Source: Pseudotabrizicola alkalilacus
GTDB taxonomy: Bacteria > Pseudomonadota > Alphaproteobacteria > Rhodobacterales > Rhodobacteraceae
Length of the DNA: 64,000 bases
Assembly (NCBI RefSeq): GCF_003443995.1
Contig: NZ_QWEY01000009.1
Location: 62,001-126,000, forward strand
Direction: 5' to 3'
Numbering within the stretch: position 1 is the stretch's first letter; every line of letters begins with the position of its first letter. Positions 1 through 7,319 of the stretch are shown here, piece after piece. Under the pieces are notes generated by a model. The model was given only the letters and a program-made list of their open reading frames with translations. It did not search any database and was not told the origin of the DNA. The translations under genes were made by a program, and so were the position numbers.

Positions 1-77
1 AAGTTATCAAGGATCTGGCCGCGCCGGATGAAGAGCCCGAAGGCGACGCATCAGACGGCCGCGACGGGACTGCCTGA
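1..77 (+). CDS. rbfA: C-terminal end of ribosome-binding factor A (partial)
   Basis: An open frame runs from the window edge (codons in phase with base 3) to a TGA at 75-77 and encodes an acidic tail ending in GRDGTA. Only about 24 residues are visible, so the assignment rests on context: in Rhodobacterales rbfA commonly lies just upstream of a phosphodiester-glycosidase gene and truB, which is the order here. The stop is one base before the ATG of the next gene, which fits an operon. RbfA is a 30S maturation factor. The identification is an inference and needs upstream sequence. Confidence 0.5.
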   Translation, partial: VIKDLAAPDEEPEGDASDGRDGTA

Positions 78-78
78 G

Positions 79-804
79 ATGCTGCGCCTCGCTGCCCTGT
101 TCGCCGTCCTGTTGCCGCAGGTGGCGGCTGCAAACACCTGCGATACGGTCCGGTTTGAAAACACCTCGTTCACCACCTGCGAGGTCAGTGCGGGCGAAGA
201 CCTGCGCCTGTTCCACAGCGGCCCCTCCGGCCCGCTGGGCAGTTTTTCGGCGGTCAATGACCTGTTGGCGGCTGAGGGCAAGACGCTGGGCTTTGCGATG
301 AATGCGGGCATGTATCATCCCGACCGCGCGCCGGTGGGCCTGTTCATTGATCAGGGCCGCACCGAATCAGACATCGTTACCGCCGAAGGGCCGGGCAATT
401 TCGGCCTGCTGCCCAATGGCGTGTTCTGCATCGGCAAGCGGTTTTCGGTGGTCGAAAGCCGCACCTTTGCGGCCCGGCCCCCGGCCTGCACCTTTGCCAC
501 CCAATCCGGCCCGATGCTGGTGATGGATGGCGCGCTGCATCCGCGCCTGATCCCCGACAGTGACAGCACCTATATCCGCAATGGCGTCGGCGTCAGCGCC
601 GATGGCCGCCGCGCGGTGTTTGCCATCTCCAACGACCGGGTGAACTTTCACCGCTTTGCCCGGTTTTTCCGTGATGTGCTGGGCCTGCGCGATGCACTGT
701 ATTTCGACGGCAAGATCTCGCGGCTCTATGCCCCTGCGATCCGCCGCAACGACCTTGGCTTTGCCATGGGGCCGATGGTCGGCACCGTCGTCAAAAAGGA
801 CTGA
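79..804 (+). CDS. Secreted phosphodiester glycosidase family protein (NAGPA/DUF2233)
   Basis: The protein is about 241 residues from the ATG at 79, which begins with a clear signal peptide ([18 protein letters not shown]). The ATG at 28 is in frame but would put 17 polar residues in front of the signal and overlap the rbfA tail, so 79 is preferred. The body has the family pattern: a [17 protein letters not shown] segment, GPNG-like [20 protein letters not shown], and [10 protein letters not shown] followed by a [13 protein letters not shown] end. The family includes enzymes that uncover phosphodiester-linked sugars; the substrate in bacteria of this group is not known. It is probably periplasmic or lipid-facing and is co-transcribed with truB, four bases downstream. 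Confidence 0.8.
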   Translation: MLRLAALFAVLLPQVAAANTCDTVRFENTSFTTCEVSAGEDLRLFHSGPSGPLGSFSAVNDLLAAEGKTLGFAMNAGMYHPDRAPVGLFIDQGRTESDIVTAEGPGNFGLLPNGVFCIGKRFSVVESRTFAARPPACTFATQSGPMLVMDGALHPRLIPDSDSTYIRNGVGVSADGRRAVFAISNDRVNFHRFARFFRDVLGLRDALYFDGKISRLYAPAIRRNDLGFAMGPMVGTVVKKD

Positions 805-808
805 ACTT

Positions 809-1714
809 ATGGGCCGCGTGAAAAAGGGCCGGGCCGTTTCCGGCTGGGTCATTATCGACAAACCGGCAGGCGTCGGCTCTACCACCGTGGTCAACAAGGT
901 GAAATGGGCGTTTCAGGCGCAAAAGGCCGGGCACGCCGGCACGCTGGACCCGGATGCCACCGGCGTTCTGGCAATTGCCTTGGGCGAGGCGACCAAAACC
1001 GTGCCCTTCGTGACCGACGGGCTGAAATGCTATCACTTCCGCGTGGCCTTCGGGGCCGCGACCAGCAGCGATGACGCCTCTGGCACCGTGCTGGAAACCA
1101 GCGCCACGCGCCCTTCGGATGCCGGGATCGAGGCGGCGCTGGCGGCGTTTCGCGGCGACATAATGCAGGTGCCGCCACAGGTCTCGGCGGTCAAGGTCGA
1201 AGGCGAGCGCGCCTATGATCTGGCCCGTGAGGGAATCGAGATGGATCTGGTCGCCCGGCCATTGTGGGTGGAGCGGCTGGCGGTGCTGGCACGCCCCGAT
1301 GCGGACCATGTCGATCTGGAAATGATCTGTGGCAAAGGCGGCTATGTGCGCGCCATCGCCCGCGATCTGGGGCAGGCCCTTGGCTGCCTTGGTCATGTCG
1401 CCTGGCTTCGCCGCACCTGGTCCGGCCCGTTTGAGGCCGAGGGCGCGGCCACGATGGCAGAGATCGAGCGTCTGGCCCGGACAGAGGAGATCGACGCCCT
1501 GCTGCTCCCGCTGGAACTGGGCCTGACCGACCTGCCCGAACTGCCCGCCACACCCGAAGGTGCCGCGCGCCTGCGCAACGGCAATCCGGGCATGGTGCTG
1601 ACCTCGTCCGTCGAATGGGGCGATGAGGCCTGGGCCAGCTATCAGGGCCGCGCTGTGGCGGTGGGCGTCTACAAGGCCGGAGAGCTGCACCCGAGCCGGG
1701 TGTTCAACCTGTAA
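809..1714 (+). CDS. truB: tRNA pseudouridine(55) synthase TruB
   Basis: The 301-residue protein isomerises U55 in the T-loop of tRNA to pseudouridine. The catalytic loop is present as [14 protein letters not shown] with the conserved Asp. Other TruB landmarks are the N-terminal [13 protein letters not shown], the [23 protein letters not shown] segment and [12 protein letters not shown]. The length is normal for the family. The start ATG at 809 follows the previous stop by four bases; a longer upstream frame starting at 656 overlaps the preceding gene and adds unrelated residues. It sits in the rbfA–truB–rpsO neighbourhood typical of ribosome and RNA maturation operons. Confidence 0.96.
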   Translation: MGRVKKGRAVSGWVIIDKPAGVGSTTVVNKVKWAFQAQKAGHAGTLDPDATGVLAIALGEATKTVPFVTDGLKCYHFRVAFGAATSSDDASGTVLETSATRPSDAGIEAALAAFRGDIMQVPPQVSAVKVEGERAYDLAREGIEMDLVARPLWVERLAVLARPDADHVDLEMICGKGGYVRAIARDLGQALGCLGHVAWLRRTWSGPFEAEGAATMAEIERLARTEEIDALLLPLELGLTDLPELPATPEGAARLRNGNPGMVLTSSVEWGDEAWASYQGRAVAVGVYKAGELHPSRVFNL

Positions 1715-1795
1715 CCGGGGTGCCGCCGCGCGGGGCATCGAGCCCCGCCCGGCGGCGTTGCCACGGCTTTGTCCTTTGGGCGGCGGTTCTGGTGG

Positions 1796-1842
1796 GGATG
1801 TGGGAGCGCTCCGCGCGGGAGTATTTGGGAAGCAGCAAATGC
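1796..1842 (+). repeat. Short Rhodobacterales-type repeat ahead of the DUF1643 gene
   Basis: The run GGAGCGCTCCGCGCGGGAGTATTTGGGAAGCAGCAAATG (seen at about 1803-1841) has a GC-rich arm followed by GAGTATTTGGGAA. From memory it resembles a small repeat common next to genes in Rhodobacterales, with a GC-rich arm plus a (G/A)TATTTG...AAGATGAA-like tail. Its tail supplies the start codon region of the next gene. Copy number in this genome cannot be seen here. Confidence 0.4.
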
Positions 1843-2369
1843 AAGACGGTTCAGAACTGGTTGTGCGGCAGCATCTGAAGGGCGATGCGGCGTCGGAGGC
1901 GGTCTATTCGCCCTGCGAACGCTATCGCTATCTGTTGACGCGGGTCTGGGACGCGGCGGGAGAGCGGGCGTTGTTTGTCATGCTCAACCCCTCGACCGCG
2001 ACCGAGGCGCAGAATGACCCGACGGTGGAGCGGTGTGAACGCCGCGCGCGGGCCTTGGGGTTTGGTGCGTTCCGGGTGGTGAATATCTTTGGGTATCGCG
2101 CTACCGATCCACGGGTGATGCGGGCTGCAGATGACCCGGTGGGGCCGGGCAATGATGCGGCGATACTGTCCTCTGTGGTGGACTGGCAACCCGACCGGGT
2201 GGTCTGCGCCTGGGGCGGGCATGGGCTGTATCTGGGGCGTGGTAACGCGGTGGCGGCCTTGTTGCGCGGCACCGGGGCGCCGTTGTGGCACCTTGGGCTG
2301 ACCGCTGCGGGGCAGCCGAAGCATCCGTTGTACATCGGCTATGCGCAGCAGCCGGAGCGCTGGACCTGA
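1839..2369 (+). CDS. DUF1643 family protein
   Basis: This is a 176-residue soluble protein whose function is not established. The DUF1643 core is clear: RYLLTRVW, ALFVMLNPSTATEAQNDPTVERCERRARALGFG, VVNIFGYRATDP, and a C-terminal GAPLWHLGLTAAGQPKHPLYI. The ATG at 1839 is chosen because homologues begin near here. The frame extends upstream to 1623 but that part overlaps truB. It lies 124 bases past truB and converges with the RTX gene, whose stop is only 9 bases beyond. The family also occurs on phages and plasmids, so a DNA-related role is possible but unproven. Confidence 0.8.
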   Translation: MQDGSELVVRQHLKGDAASEAVYSPCERYRYLLTRVWDAAGERALFVMLNPSTATEAQNDPTVERCERRARALGFGAFRVVNIFGYRATDPRVMRAADDPVGPGNDAAILSSVVDWQPDRVVCAWGGHGLYLGRGNAVAALLRGTGAPLWHLGLTAAGQPKHPLYIGYAQQPERWT

Positions 2370-2378
2370 GACGGGGCG

Positions 2379-3446
2379 TCAGGCCGCGCGCAGGCTGATC
2401 AACGACAGGTCCAGCCCTGCCGCATCACGGATCAGCGCCACGGCCACGCCGTCGAGCAAGAGGGTCACATCATCGGAACCGTCAACAGGTTCTGCTGTCA
2501 AGGTGGGGGCGCTGTGGATAGTGGCATCGTAGAGTACCACAAGCTCATCTTCGTCCGCATTGTAATCCACGATATCCGAAACCGGCAGGCCAGGGCCAAA
2601 ATCCTGCAGCTGGAACAGATCGGCGCCGTCGCCGCCCATGGCGATATCACCGGGACCGACCCCGATGAAATCATCACCGGCGCCACCGTTCAGCACATCG
2701 GCTGCGGTGTCGCTGCGACCCACAAATCCCCCCCAGAGCGTGTCGTTTCCGGTACCGCCGTCCAGCGTATCCTGCCCGCCGCCACCCACCAGCACGTCGT
2801 TGCCTGCGCCGCCTGCCAGCCAGTCGCGACCCATGCCGCCATCCAGCGTATCCTGCCCCTCGCCACCCAGCAGCGTATCAGCCCCGCCGCCGCCGCTCAG
2901 CCGGTCATCATCAGCGCCCCCGGCCAGCTGATCCGCACCTTTGCCACCAGACAGCACATCATTGCCTGCGCCGCCGTTCAGCGTATCGTTGCCGCCCTGA
3001 CCGAACAGACTGTCATCGCCGTCGCCTCCTTCAAGCCAGTCAGACCCCGGACCACCCGCCAGCCGGTCATCGCCGCCGCGCCCGGTCAACTGGTCCGCGC
3101 CCGCGCCGCCCGACAGCTGGTCGCCACCGCCGCCACCGTTCAGGATATTGTCGCCCGCATCGCCGGTCAGCGAGACCGCTGCGTCCACCGGATCGGGGAT
3201 GTCATCTGACACCGGCATCCCGTCATCCACATAGCCAGCGGGGGTGCCGGAGGCCACCGGTTCTGCCGCGTCCGGGCTGTCATCGGCAAAGATCCAGCCG
3301 ATCCCGGCCACCGCGTCCTCGTCACCCTCCGCCTCTTCCGGCGAATCGTCGTCATCGCCCGCGTCTGCATCATTGGCGGGCCGGATCAGGCTGTCGGCCA
3401 CAATGCCCGCCCCGAACACACCCAGAATGGCCATGAATGCCAGCAT
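2379..3446 (-). CDS. RTX-type calcium-binding repeat protein
   Basis: The 355-residue protein starts with one hydrophobic segment ([21 protein letters not shown]). An acidic stretch follows ([20 protein letters not shown]). From about residue 92 to 260 there are about 17 nonapeptide-like units of the form GGxGxDxLxGG (for example [17 protein letters not shown]). Such repeats fold into a calcium-bound parallel beta roll and are usual in proteins exported by type I secretion. The C-terminal 80 residues ([17 protein letters not shown]...) resemble the non-repeat cap seen in Rhodobacterales homologues. No ABC exporter or HlyD gene is nearby. The N-terminal hydrophobic segment suggests membrane tethering or Sec export, which is unusual for this class. 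A role is not assigned. Confidence 0.85.
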   Translation of the reverse strand: MLAFMAILGVFGAGIVADSLIRPANDADAGDDDDSPEEAEGDEDAVAGIGWIFADDSPDAAEPVASGTPAGYVDDGMPVSDDIPDPVDAAVSLTGDAGDNILNGGGGGDQLSGGAGADQLTGRGGDDRLAGGPGSDWLEGGDGDDSLFGQGGNDTLNGGAGNDVLSGGKGADQLAGGADDDRLSGGGGADTLLGGEGQDTLDGGMGRDWLAGGAGNDVLVGGGGQDTLDGGTGNDTLWGGFVGRSDTAADVLNGGAGDDFIGVGPGDIAMGGDGADLFQLQDFGPGLPVSDIVDYNADEDELVVLYDATIHSAPTLTAEPVDGSDDVTLLLDGVAVALIRDAAGLDLSLISLRAA

Positions 3447-3751
3447 CGCCCAAACCCCCTGAAGACGCGCCGTGCGCGTTAATCACCTTCGCCACAACCC
3501 CCCGATTGCAAACGAAAACCTTGCCCTCAAGCTTATCACGAATCGCGCCCTGCGCCCAGCATCCGGCGGCAGAATCTGCGCGCATCGTTAACGCCCCGCG
3601 CCAGCCGCCAGACCCGCCCGCCGCACAGCAGGGCTTTCCTTTGCCCGGATTTTCCCCTATACGCGCGCATCCCCCGGGTCTGGGGGGCCCATGGTCTTGC
3701 TGGACGACATCCCGGCTCGCACCTTCACCCTTCTGCACAAGGAGACATCCG
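3447..3751. promoter_or_regulatory. Divergent control region between the RTX gene and rpsO
   Basis: These 305 bases carry no convincing gene. Being between divergent genes, they should hold the RTX promoter and a promoter for rpsO, but I could not pick a -35/-10 pair with confidence. A good ribosome binding site, AAGGAGA, is visible at about 3739-3745 for rpsO. Confidence 0.4.
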
Positions 3752-4021
3752 ATGTCGATCACCGTCGAAGAAAAAGCCCGCCTGATCAAGGAATACGCCA
3801 CCAAAGAGAACGACACCGGCTCGCCGGAAGTTCAGGTGGCCATCCTGTCGTCGCGCATCGCGACCCTGACCGAGCATTTCAAGAGCCACAAGAAAGACAA
3901 CCACTCGCGTCGTGGTCTTTTGATGATGGTTGCCCAGCGCCGCAAGCTGCTGGACTATCTGAAAGGCAAGGAAGAGGCCCGCTACACCGCCCTGATCGCC
4001 CGCCTCGGCCTGCGCCGCTGA
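3752..4021 (+). CDS. rpsO: 30S ribosomal protein S15
   Basis: The 89-residue product is the exact family length. It shows the family signatures [50 protein letters not shown] and a C-terminal [13 protein letters not shown]15 binds 16S rRNA early in 30S assembly. The ATG at 3752 has an AAGGAGA ribosome binding site six bases upstream; the longer upstream frame starting at 3437 is not a gene. A strong terminator follows 26 bases after the stop. The usual downstream partner pnp is absent here and is found at 23.2-25.3 kb on the other strand. Confidence 0.97.
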   Translation: MSITVEEKARLIKEYATKENDTGSPEVQVAILSSRIATLTEHFKSHKKDNHSRRGLLMMVAQRRKLLDYLKGKEEARYTALIARLGLRR

Positions 4022-4046
4022 GCGGTTTCAGCTAAGGTTGAGCCAG

Positions 4047-4080
4047 CGCCCGCCCCGAAAGGGGTGGGCGTTTTGCGTTT
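4047..4080 (+). terminator. Rho-independent terminator of rpsO
   Basis: A ten-base-pair stem CGCCCGCCCC/GGGGTGGGCG (one G-T pair) with a GAAA tetraloop is followed directly by TTTTGCGTTT. Confidence 0.88.
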
Positions 4081-4168
4081 GGGGGTGAAATGCGGTGCGA
4101 TGACAGCGGCTGTACTCATGTTAAGCGGTGATCAACATCGAACGAGATATCTTTGGACACTCGCGCTC

Positions 4169-4194
4169 CTTTAAGGCTAGGCTTTAAGGCTAGG
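4169..4194 (+). repeat. Perfect 13-base tandem duplication at the cassette edge
   Basis: CTTTAAGGCTAGG occurs twice in tandem (4169-4181 and 4182-4194), followed by CTT. It lies 7 bases before the first possible start codon of the nucleotidyltransferase gene. It may alter the spacing of the weak ribosome-binding region, or may simply be a slippage duplication. Confidence 0.8.
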
Positions 4195-4201
4195 CTTGTA
4201 G

Positions 4202-4816
4202 ATGAGAAAACAGTTCGAGTTATGTATGCCCATTCCTGATTTTGCAGAGCATGGGGCATTGCCGCCCTTCATTTCAGGGCATGCGACTGATCCGAACGCA
4301 CGTTCACCTTATCAAGCAACCATGTTCGAAGTGGTTGATCGTTTTTGTAACTCTCCAGCACGCGCCCAACTTCTCAAGGGCCTCAACGCGTATCGTAAGC
4401 ATCTTCATGCTGGGGGCTTCACGTCGGGAACCCAATGGATAGATGGGAGTTTTGTAGAGAATGTTGAGGTCCTACGAAGACGAGCACCAAACGACATCGA
4501 TGTCGTTACTCTATTCACCCGCCCGCTAAGGTATCAACTCGACGCTAGTGGCTGGGCGAGGGACTTTGAGAAACACATCTTCCCAACCTACTTCGACACC
4601 AAAATTATGAAGCCTAGATACAAATGCGACACCTACCCGATAGATCTTGATGCAGTGCCGCGAGCAGTGGTCAGGAATACAATCTATTGGCATGGACTGT
4701 TTAGCGACATGCGTGAAGCAAATACAAAAAAGGGAATAGTTGAAATCCCTCTCGCTACTGATGTGATGGAATTTTCCGCCATTGAGCAAAAAATAGGGGG
4801 TAAGTTCGATGTCTGA
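4202..4816 (+). CDS. Nucleotidyltransferase-fold protein (DUF6932-like), cassette gene 1
   Basis: The 204-residue protein has an intact minimal nucleotidyltransferase signature: WIDGSF (Gly82-Ser83), NDIDVV (Asp98, Asp100), and a third acidic site in TYPIDLD (Asp148/Asp150). The opening IPDFAEHGALPP and the LLKGLNAYRKHLHAGG segment recall the DUF6932 family, which is my best family guess. Met1 (4202) or Met9 (4226) could be the start; Met9 matches the start of relatives better and has GAG six bases before it. Codon use is AT-rich compared with all neighbours, which suggests recent acquisition. The stop overlaps the next gene by 8 bases, so the two products are probably translationally coupled. 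Known relatives of this fold act as toxins, antitoxins or antiviral signal synthases; the activity here is unknown. Confidence 0.72.
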   Translation: MRKQFELCMPIPDFAEHGALPPFISGHATDPNARSPYQATMFEVVDRFCNSPARAQLLKGLNAYRKHLHAGGFTSGTQWIDGSFVENVEVLRRRAPNDIDVVTLFTRPLRYQLDASGWARDFEKHIFPTYFDTKIMKPRYKCDTYPIDLDAVPRAVVRNTIYWHGLFSDMREANTKKGIVEIPLATDVMEFSAIEQKIGGKFDV

Positions 4817-5759
4817 CCTCCAAAGAATAGCCGATCTTGAGCTTCAACGGCAAGAGCTAACGGTTCTCATAGAGGAGTCGCGGAATGATGGCGACATTGT
4901 TGGACAGGTTAGCTTTTCGACACGTCTGCAAGCCGTAGAAGAGGAAATAGGTGCATTAAGAAAGGGCGACGCGAAGATTGCGGAAATTGCGCTCCTATTT
5001 GACGGTTCGCCAGTCGATGGGTGTCGATCTATTGATGCAGATTTTGCAACGAAAGCCCTTCATCATTTTCAATCTATCGTTACTCGCCTCTTTTCTGCGA
5101 ACCTTCGTGGTGAGCTGGCTGCACGTGGAAAAATACGAGGAGGAGACCTTGCTGCGCTGAACATTCGCGGCGTCGCAACAGGATCATTTGGGTTTATTCT
5201 GGAAGAAAAAGATGCTTTGCAGTCCAGTGTAATAAAGACTCCGATAAGAGAGGCGCTTGAAGAGGCTGCATCCCTCTTTGATGAGTTTACGCAAGAAAGT
5301 GATTACGACTTCTTGATCGATGTTGGTGACATCAATCCAAGAGTATTTAAAGCGCTGGCTCAGTTTTTTGGACATCTAGAAAAGAACGATGCTTCGCTTA
5401 AAGCTAATCTTCCTGATCGACAGCTTTCTTTTGATCGTGCAGGAATAGAGAGAGCATATAGAAGAATATCAGATACTAATGTGAAGATTGATCCAGTCAC
5501 ATGGGTTGGGACGCTTGTTGGGCTTTCCCCAATCAAGAGAACTTTTGACTTCATGCAGGATGGTACCCAAGAAATAATTTCTGGAAAGTTCAGCCATCAA
5601 GTAAGTCAGGATTATCTGGAGCGCATTAAAGGAGACGAAGGTATAACTCTCGGAGGCAAGTTCTCCGCTAAAATCGAGATTGGCACAATTAAGAAGCCAG
5701 ATGGATCAACAAGCGTCAGCTACACTGTCACAGATCTCGTTCAGAAGAAAAGCGAGTGA
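4809..5759 (+). CDS. Unknown conserved-looking protein, cassette gene 2
   Basis: This is a 316-residue protein I cannot name. Residues 1-55 are charged and predicted to form a coiled coil (LQRIADLELQRQELTVLIEES). Next comes a block with a family-like motif: VDGCRSIDADFATKALHHFQSIV, then GVATGSFGFILEE at about 120-132. A helical middle part follows, and residues 220-316 look beta-rich with a small repeating charge pattern. There are no membrane segments, no signal peptide and no recognisable catalytic triad. It overlaps gene 1 by 8 bases and shares its low GC (24 of 60 bases in 5341-5400). It is probably the obligate partner of the nucleotidyltransferase, either as target, inhibitor or effector. 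Confidence 0.65.
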   Translation: MSDLQRIADLELQRQELTVLIEESRNDGDIVGQVSFSTRLQAVEEEIGALRKGDAKIAEIALLFDGSPVDGCRSIDADFATKALHHFQSIVTRLFSANLRGELAARGKIRGGDLAALNIRGVATGSFGFILEEKDALQSSVIKTPIREALEEAASLFDEFTQESDYDFLIDVGDINPRVFKALAQFFGHLEKNDASLKANLPDRQLSFDRAGIERAYRRISDTNVKIDPVTWVGTLVGLSPIKRTFDFMQDGTQEIISGKFSHQVSQDYLERIKGDEGITLGGKFSAKIEIGTIKKPDGSTSVSYTVTDLVQKKSE

Positions 5760-5929
5760 GTTTTTCGAATGATGCCTGCTCAACCCTTAACAACACCTTA
5801 ACCCCCGCACCCTAACCCCTTGATAACCCTCACTCCACCCCCTTGTAACACAGTGGGCACCACGCCTGCCCCTTGCATCCGCGCCCCCTTACCGCTAACC
5901 CAAATCCGCACACTCCAGGGGGACGCGAC
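5760..5929. other. Gap between the low-GC cassette and pheS
   Basis: The stretch has a C-rich run with repeated CCTTAAC/CCCTAACCCC units at about 5782-5820 and no gene. It marks the return to native base composition. A pheS leader peptide or attenuator, as seen in enteric bacteria, is not visible. Confidence 0.4.
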
Positions 5930-7009
5930 ATGGACCTGACCAATCTGCGGGGCAAGTATATCGAGGCCGTGGCCGGGGCGGCGTCCGAGGCGGCGCTGGA
6001 GGAGGTGCGGCTGGCGGCTCTGGGTAAGAAGGGCGAGATTTCTGCCCTGATGGCGACCCTCGGCAAGATGGACCCCGATCAGCGCAAGGCTGCCGGGGCC
6101 GCGATGAACCTGTTGCGCGACGAGATCGACGCCGCCCTGCGCGCCCGTAAAGTCGGCCTCGCCGACGCTGCCCTCGATGCGCGGCTGCGGTCTGAATGGC
6201 TCGACGTGACCCTGCCGGGCCGTCCGCGCCCGCGTGGCACCATCCACCCGGTCAGTCAGGTGATGGAAGAGCTGACCGCCATCTTTGCCGACATGGGCTT
6301 TGCCGTGGCCGAGGGGCCGCAGGTGGAAAGCGACTGGTACAACTTCGACGCCCTGAACATCCCGCCGGAACACCCGGCGCGGCAGGAGCATGACACCTTT
6401 TTCATGCACAGGGCCGAGGGTGACAATCGTCCGCCCCACGTGCTGCGCACCCATACCAGCCCGGTGCAGATCCGGGCGATGACCGAGCAGGGCGCGCCGA
6501 TCCGGGTGATCGCGCCGGGCCGGGTTTACCGCATGGACATGGACCAGACCCATACCCCGATGTTCCATCAGGTCGAAGGTCTGGCGATTGACCGTGATAT
6601 CTCGATGGCCAATCTGAAATGGACGCTGGAAGAATTCTGCCGCGCGTTTTTCGAGGTGGACCGGGTGGAGCTGCGGTTCCGCGCCAGCCACTTCCCCTTT
6701 ACCGAACCGTCGGCCGAGGTCGATATCCGCTATTCGGTGGTGGGTGGCCAGCTGCGCATCGGTGAGGGCGACAAGTGGATGGAGATCCTGGGCTCCGGCA
6801 TGGTGCACCCAAAGGTGCTGGCCGCCGCCGGGGTGAACCCCGATGAATGGCAGGGCTTTGCCTTTGGTCTGGGCATCGACCGGATTGCCATGCTGAAGTA
6901 CGGCATCCCCGACCTGCGCGCATTCTTTGAGTCCGATCTACGCTGGCTGCGGCACTATGGCTTTGCGGCGCTGGATATGCCTGATCTGGCAGGCGGGCTC
7001 AGCCGCTGA
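5930..7009 (+). CDS. pheS: Phenylalanine--tRNA ligase alpha subunit
   Basis: The 359-residue product is the catalytic subunit of the alpha2-beta2 class II synthetase that charges tRNA-Phe. The N-terminal coiled coil (residues 1-85) binds tRNA. Class II motifs are clear: [19 protein letters not shown], the [11 protein letters not shown] motif, [26 protein letters not shown] (motif 2 region) and [22 protein letters not shown] (motif 3). The start at 5930 has GGGGGACGCGAC ahead of it; the frame begins further upstream but those residues are not conserved. pheT follows after a 310-base gap that holds a small reverse-strand frame, an arrangement common in Rhodobacterales. Confidence 0.97.
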   Translation: MDLTNLRGKYIEAVAGAASEAALEEVRLAALGKKGEISALMATLGKMDPDQRKAAGAAMNLLRDEIDAALRARKVGLADAALDARLRSEWLDVTLPGRPRPRGTIHPVSQVMEELTAIFADMGFAVAEGPQVESDWYNFDALNIPPEHPARQEHDTFFMHRAEGDNRPPHVLRTHTSPVQIRAMTEQGAPIRVIAPGRVYRMDMDQTHTPMFHQVEGLAIDRDISMANLKWTLEEFCRAFFEVDRVELRFRASHFPFTEPSAEVDIRYSVVGGQLRIGEGDKWMEILGSGMVHPKVLAAAGVNPDEWQGFAFGLGIDRIAMLKYGIPDLRAFFESDLRWLRHYGFAALDMPDLAGGLSR

Positions 7010-7015
7010 CCGCTT

Positions 7016-7162
7016 TCACAGCGGATGCAGACCCTCGGTCGCCGTTTGTATGCCCTGTGACGACAAGACAAGGCAGAGTGCGGCGATCCCGATCATCAGG
7101 ATGAGGGGCCAGGGGTTCCTGACCGTGTGGTTCTTGGGTTTGGTGAGCATCGGGTCCATCAT
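7016..7162 (-). CDS. Small single-pass membrane protein (tentative)
   Basis: A 48-residue frame starts MMDPMLTKPKNHTVRNPWP and contains one hydrophobic segment (LILMIGIAALCLVLSS). It lies on the opposite strand between pheS and pheT. The positive residues before the segment and the short tail look like a real small membrane protein. There is no strong ribosome binding site, so the call is tentative. No function can be suggested. The rest of the pheS-pheT gap (7163-7319) holds nothing else recognisable apart from the pheT ribosome binding region. Confidence 0.4.
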   Translation of the reverse strand: MMDPMLTKPKNHTVRNPWPLILMIGIAALCLVLSSQGIQTATEGLHPL

Positions 7163-7319
7163 CTGACCGGGTCTACAGGACAGGCTCAGCAAGAATGTGG
7201 CGAACTGCCCCCCTGTGGCGCGACAGCCCGTTTCCAAACCGGAAACCCCTGCCGCCCCGCTTCCCCTTTGCCCGGCTTTGCGCTAAGGCCAAAGGCAATA
7301 AATCCAAGGGACGACCGCG

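Noticed and set aside
2700-3180. The regular 27-base periodicity as a DNA repeat array
   Set aside because: It is explained by the codons of the RTX nonapeptide repeats in the reverse-strand gene.
4202-5759. Calling the cassette a CBASS operon
   Set aside because: Gene 1 is far smaller than CD-NTases, and no recognisable effector (nuclease, phospholipase, membrane protein) accompanies it.
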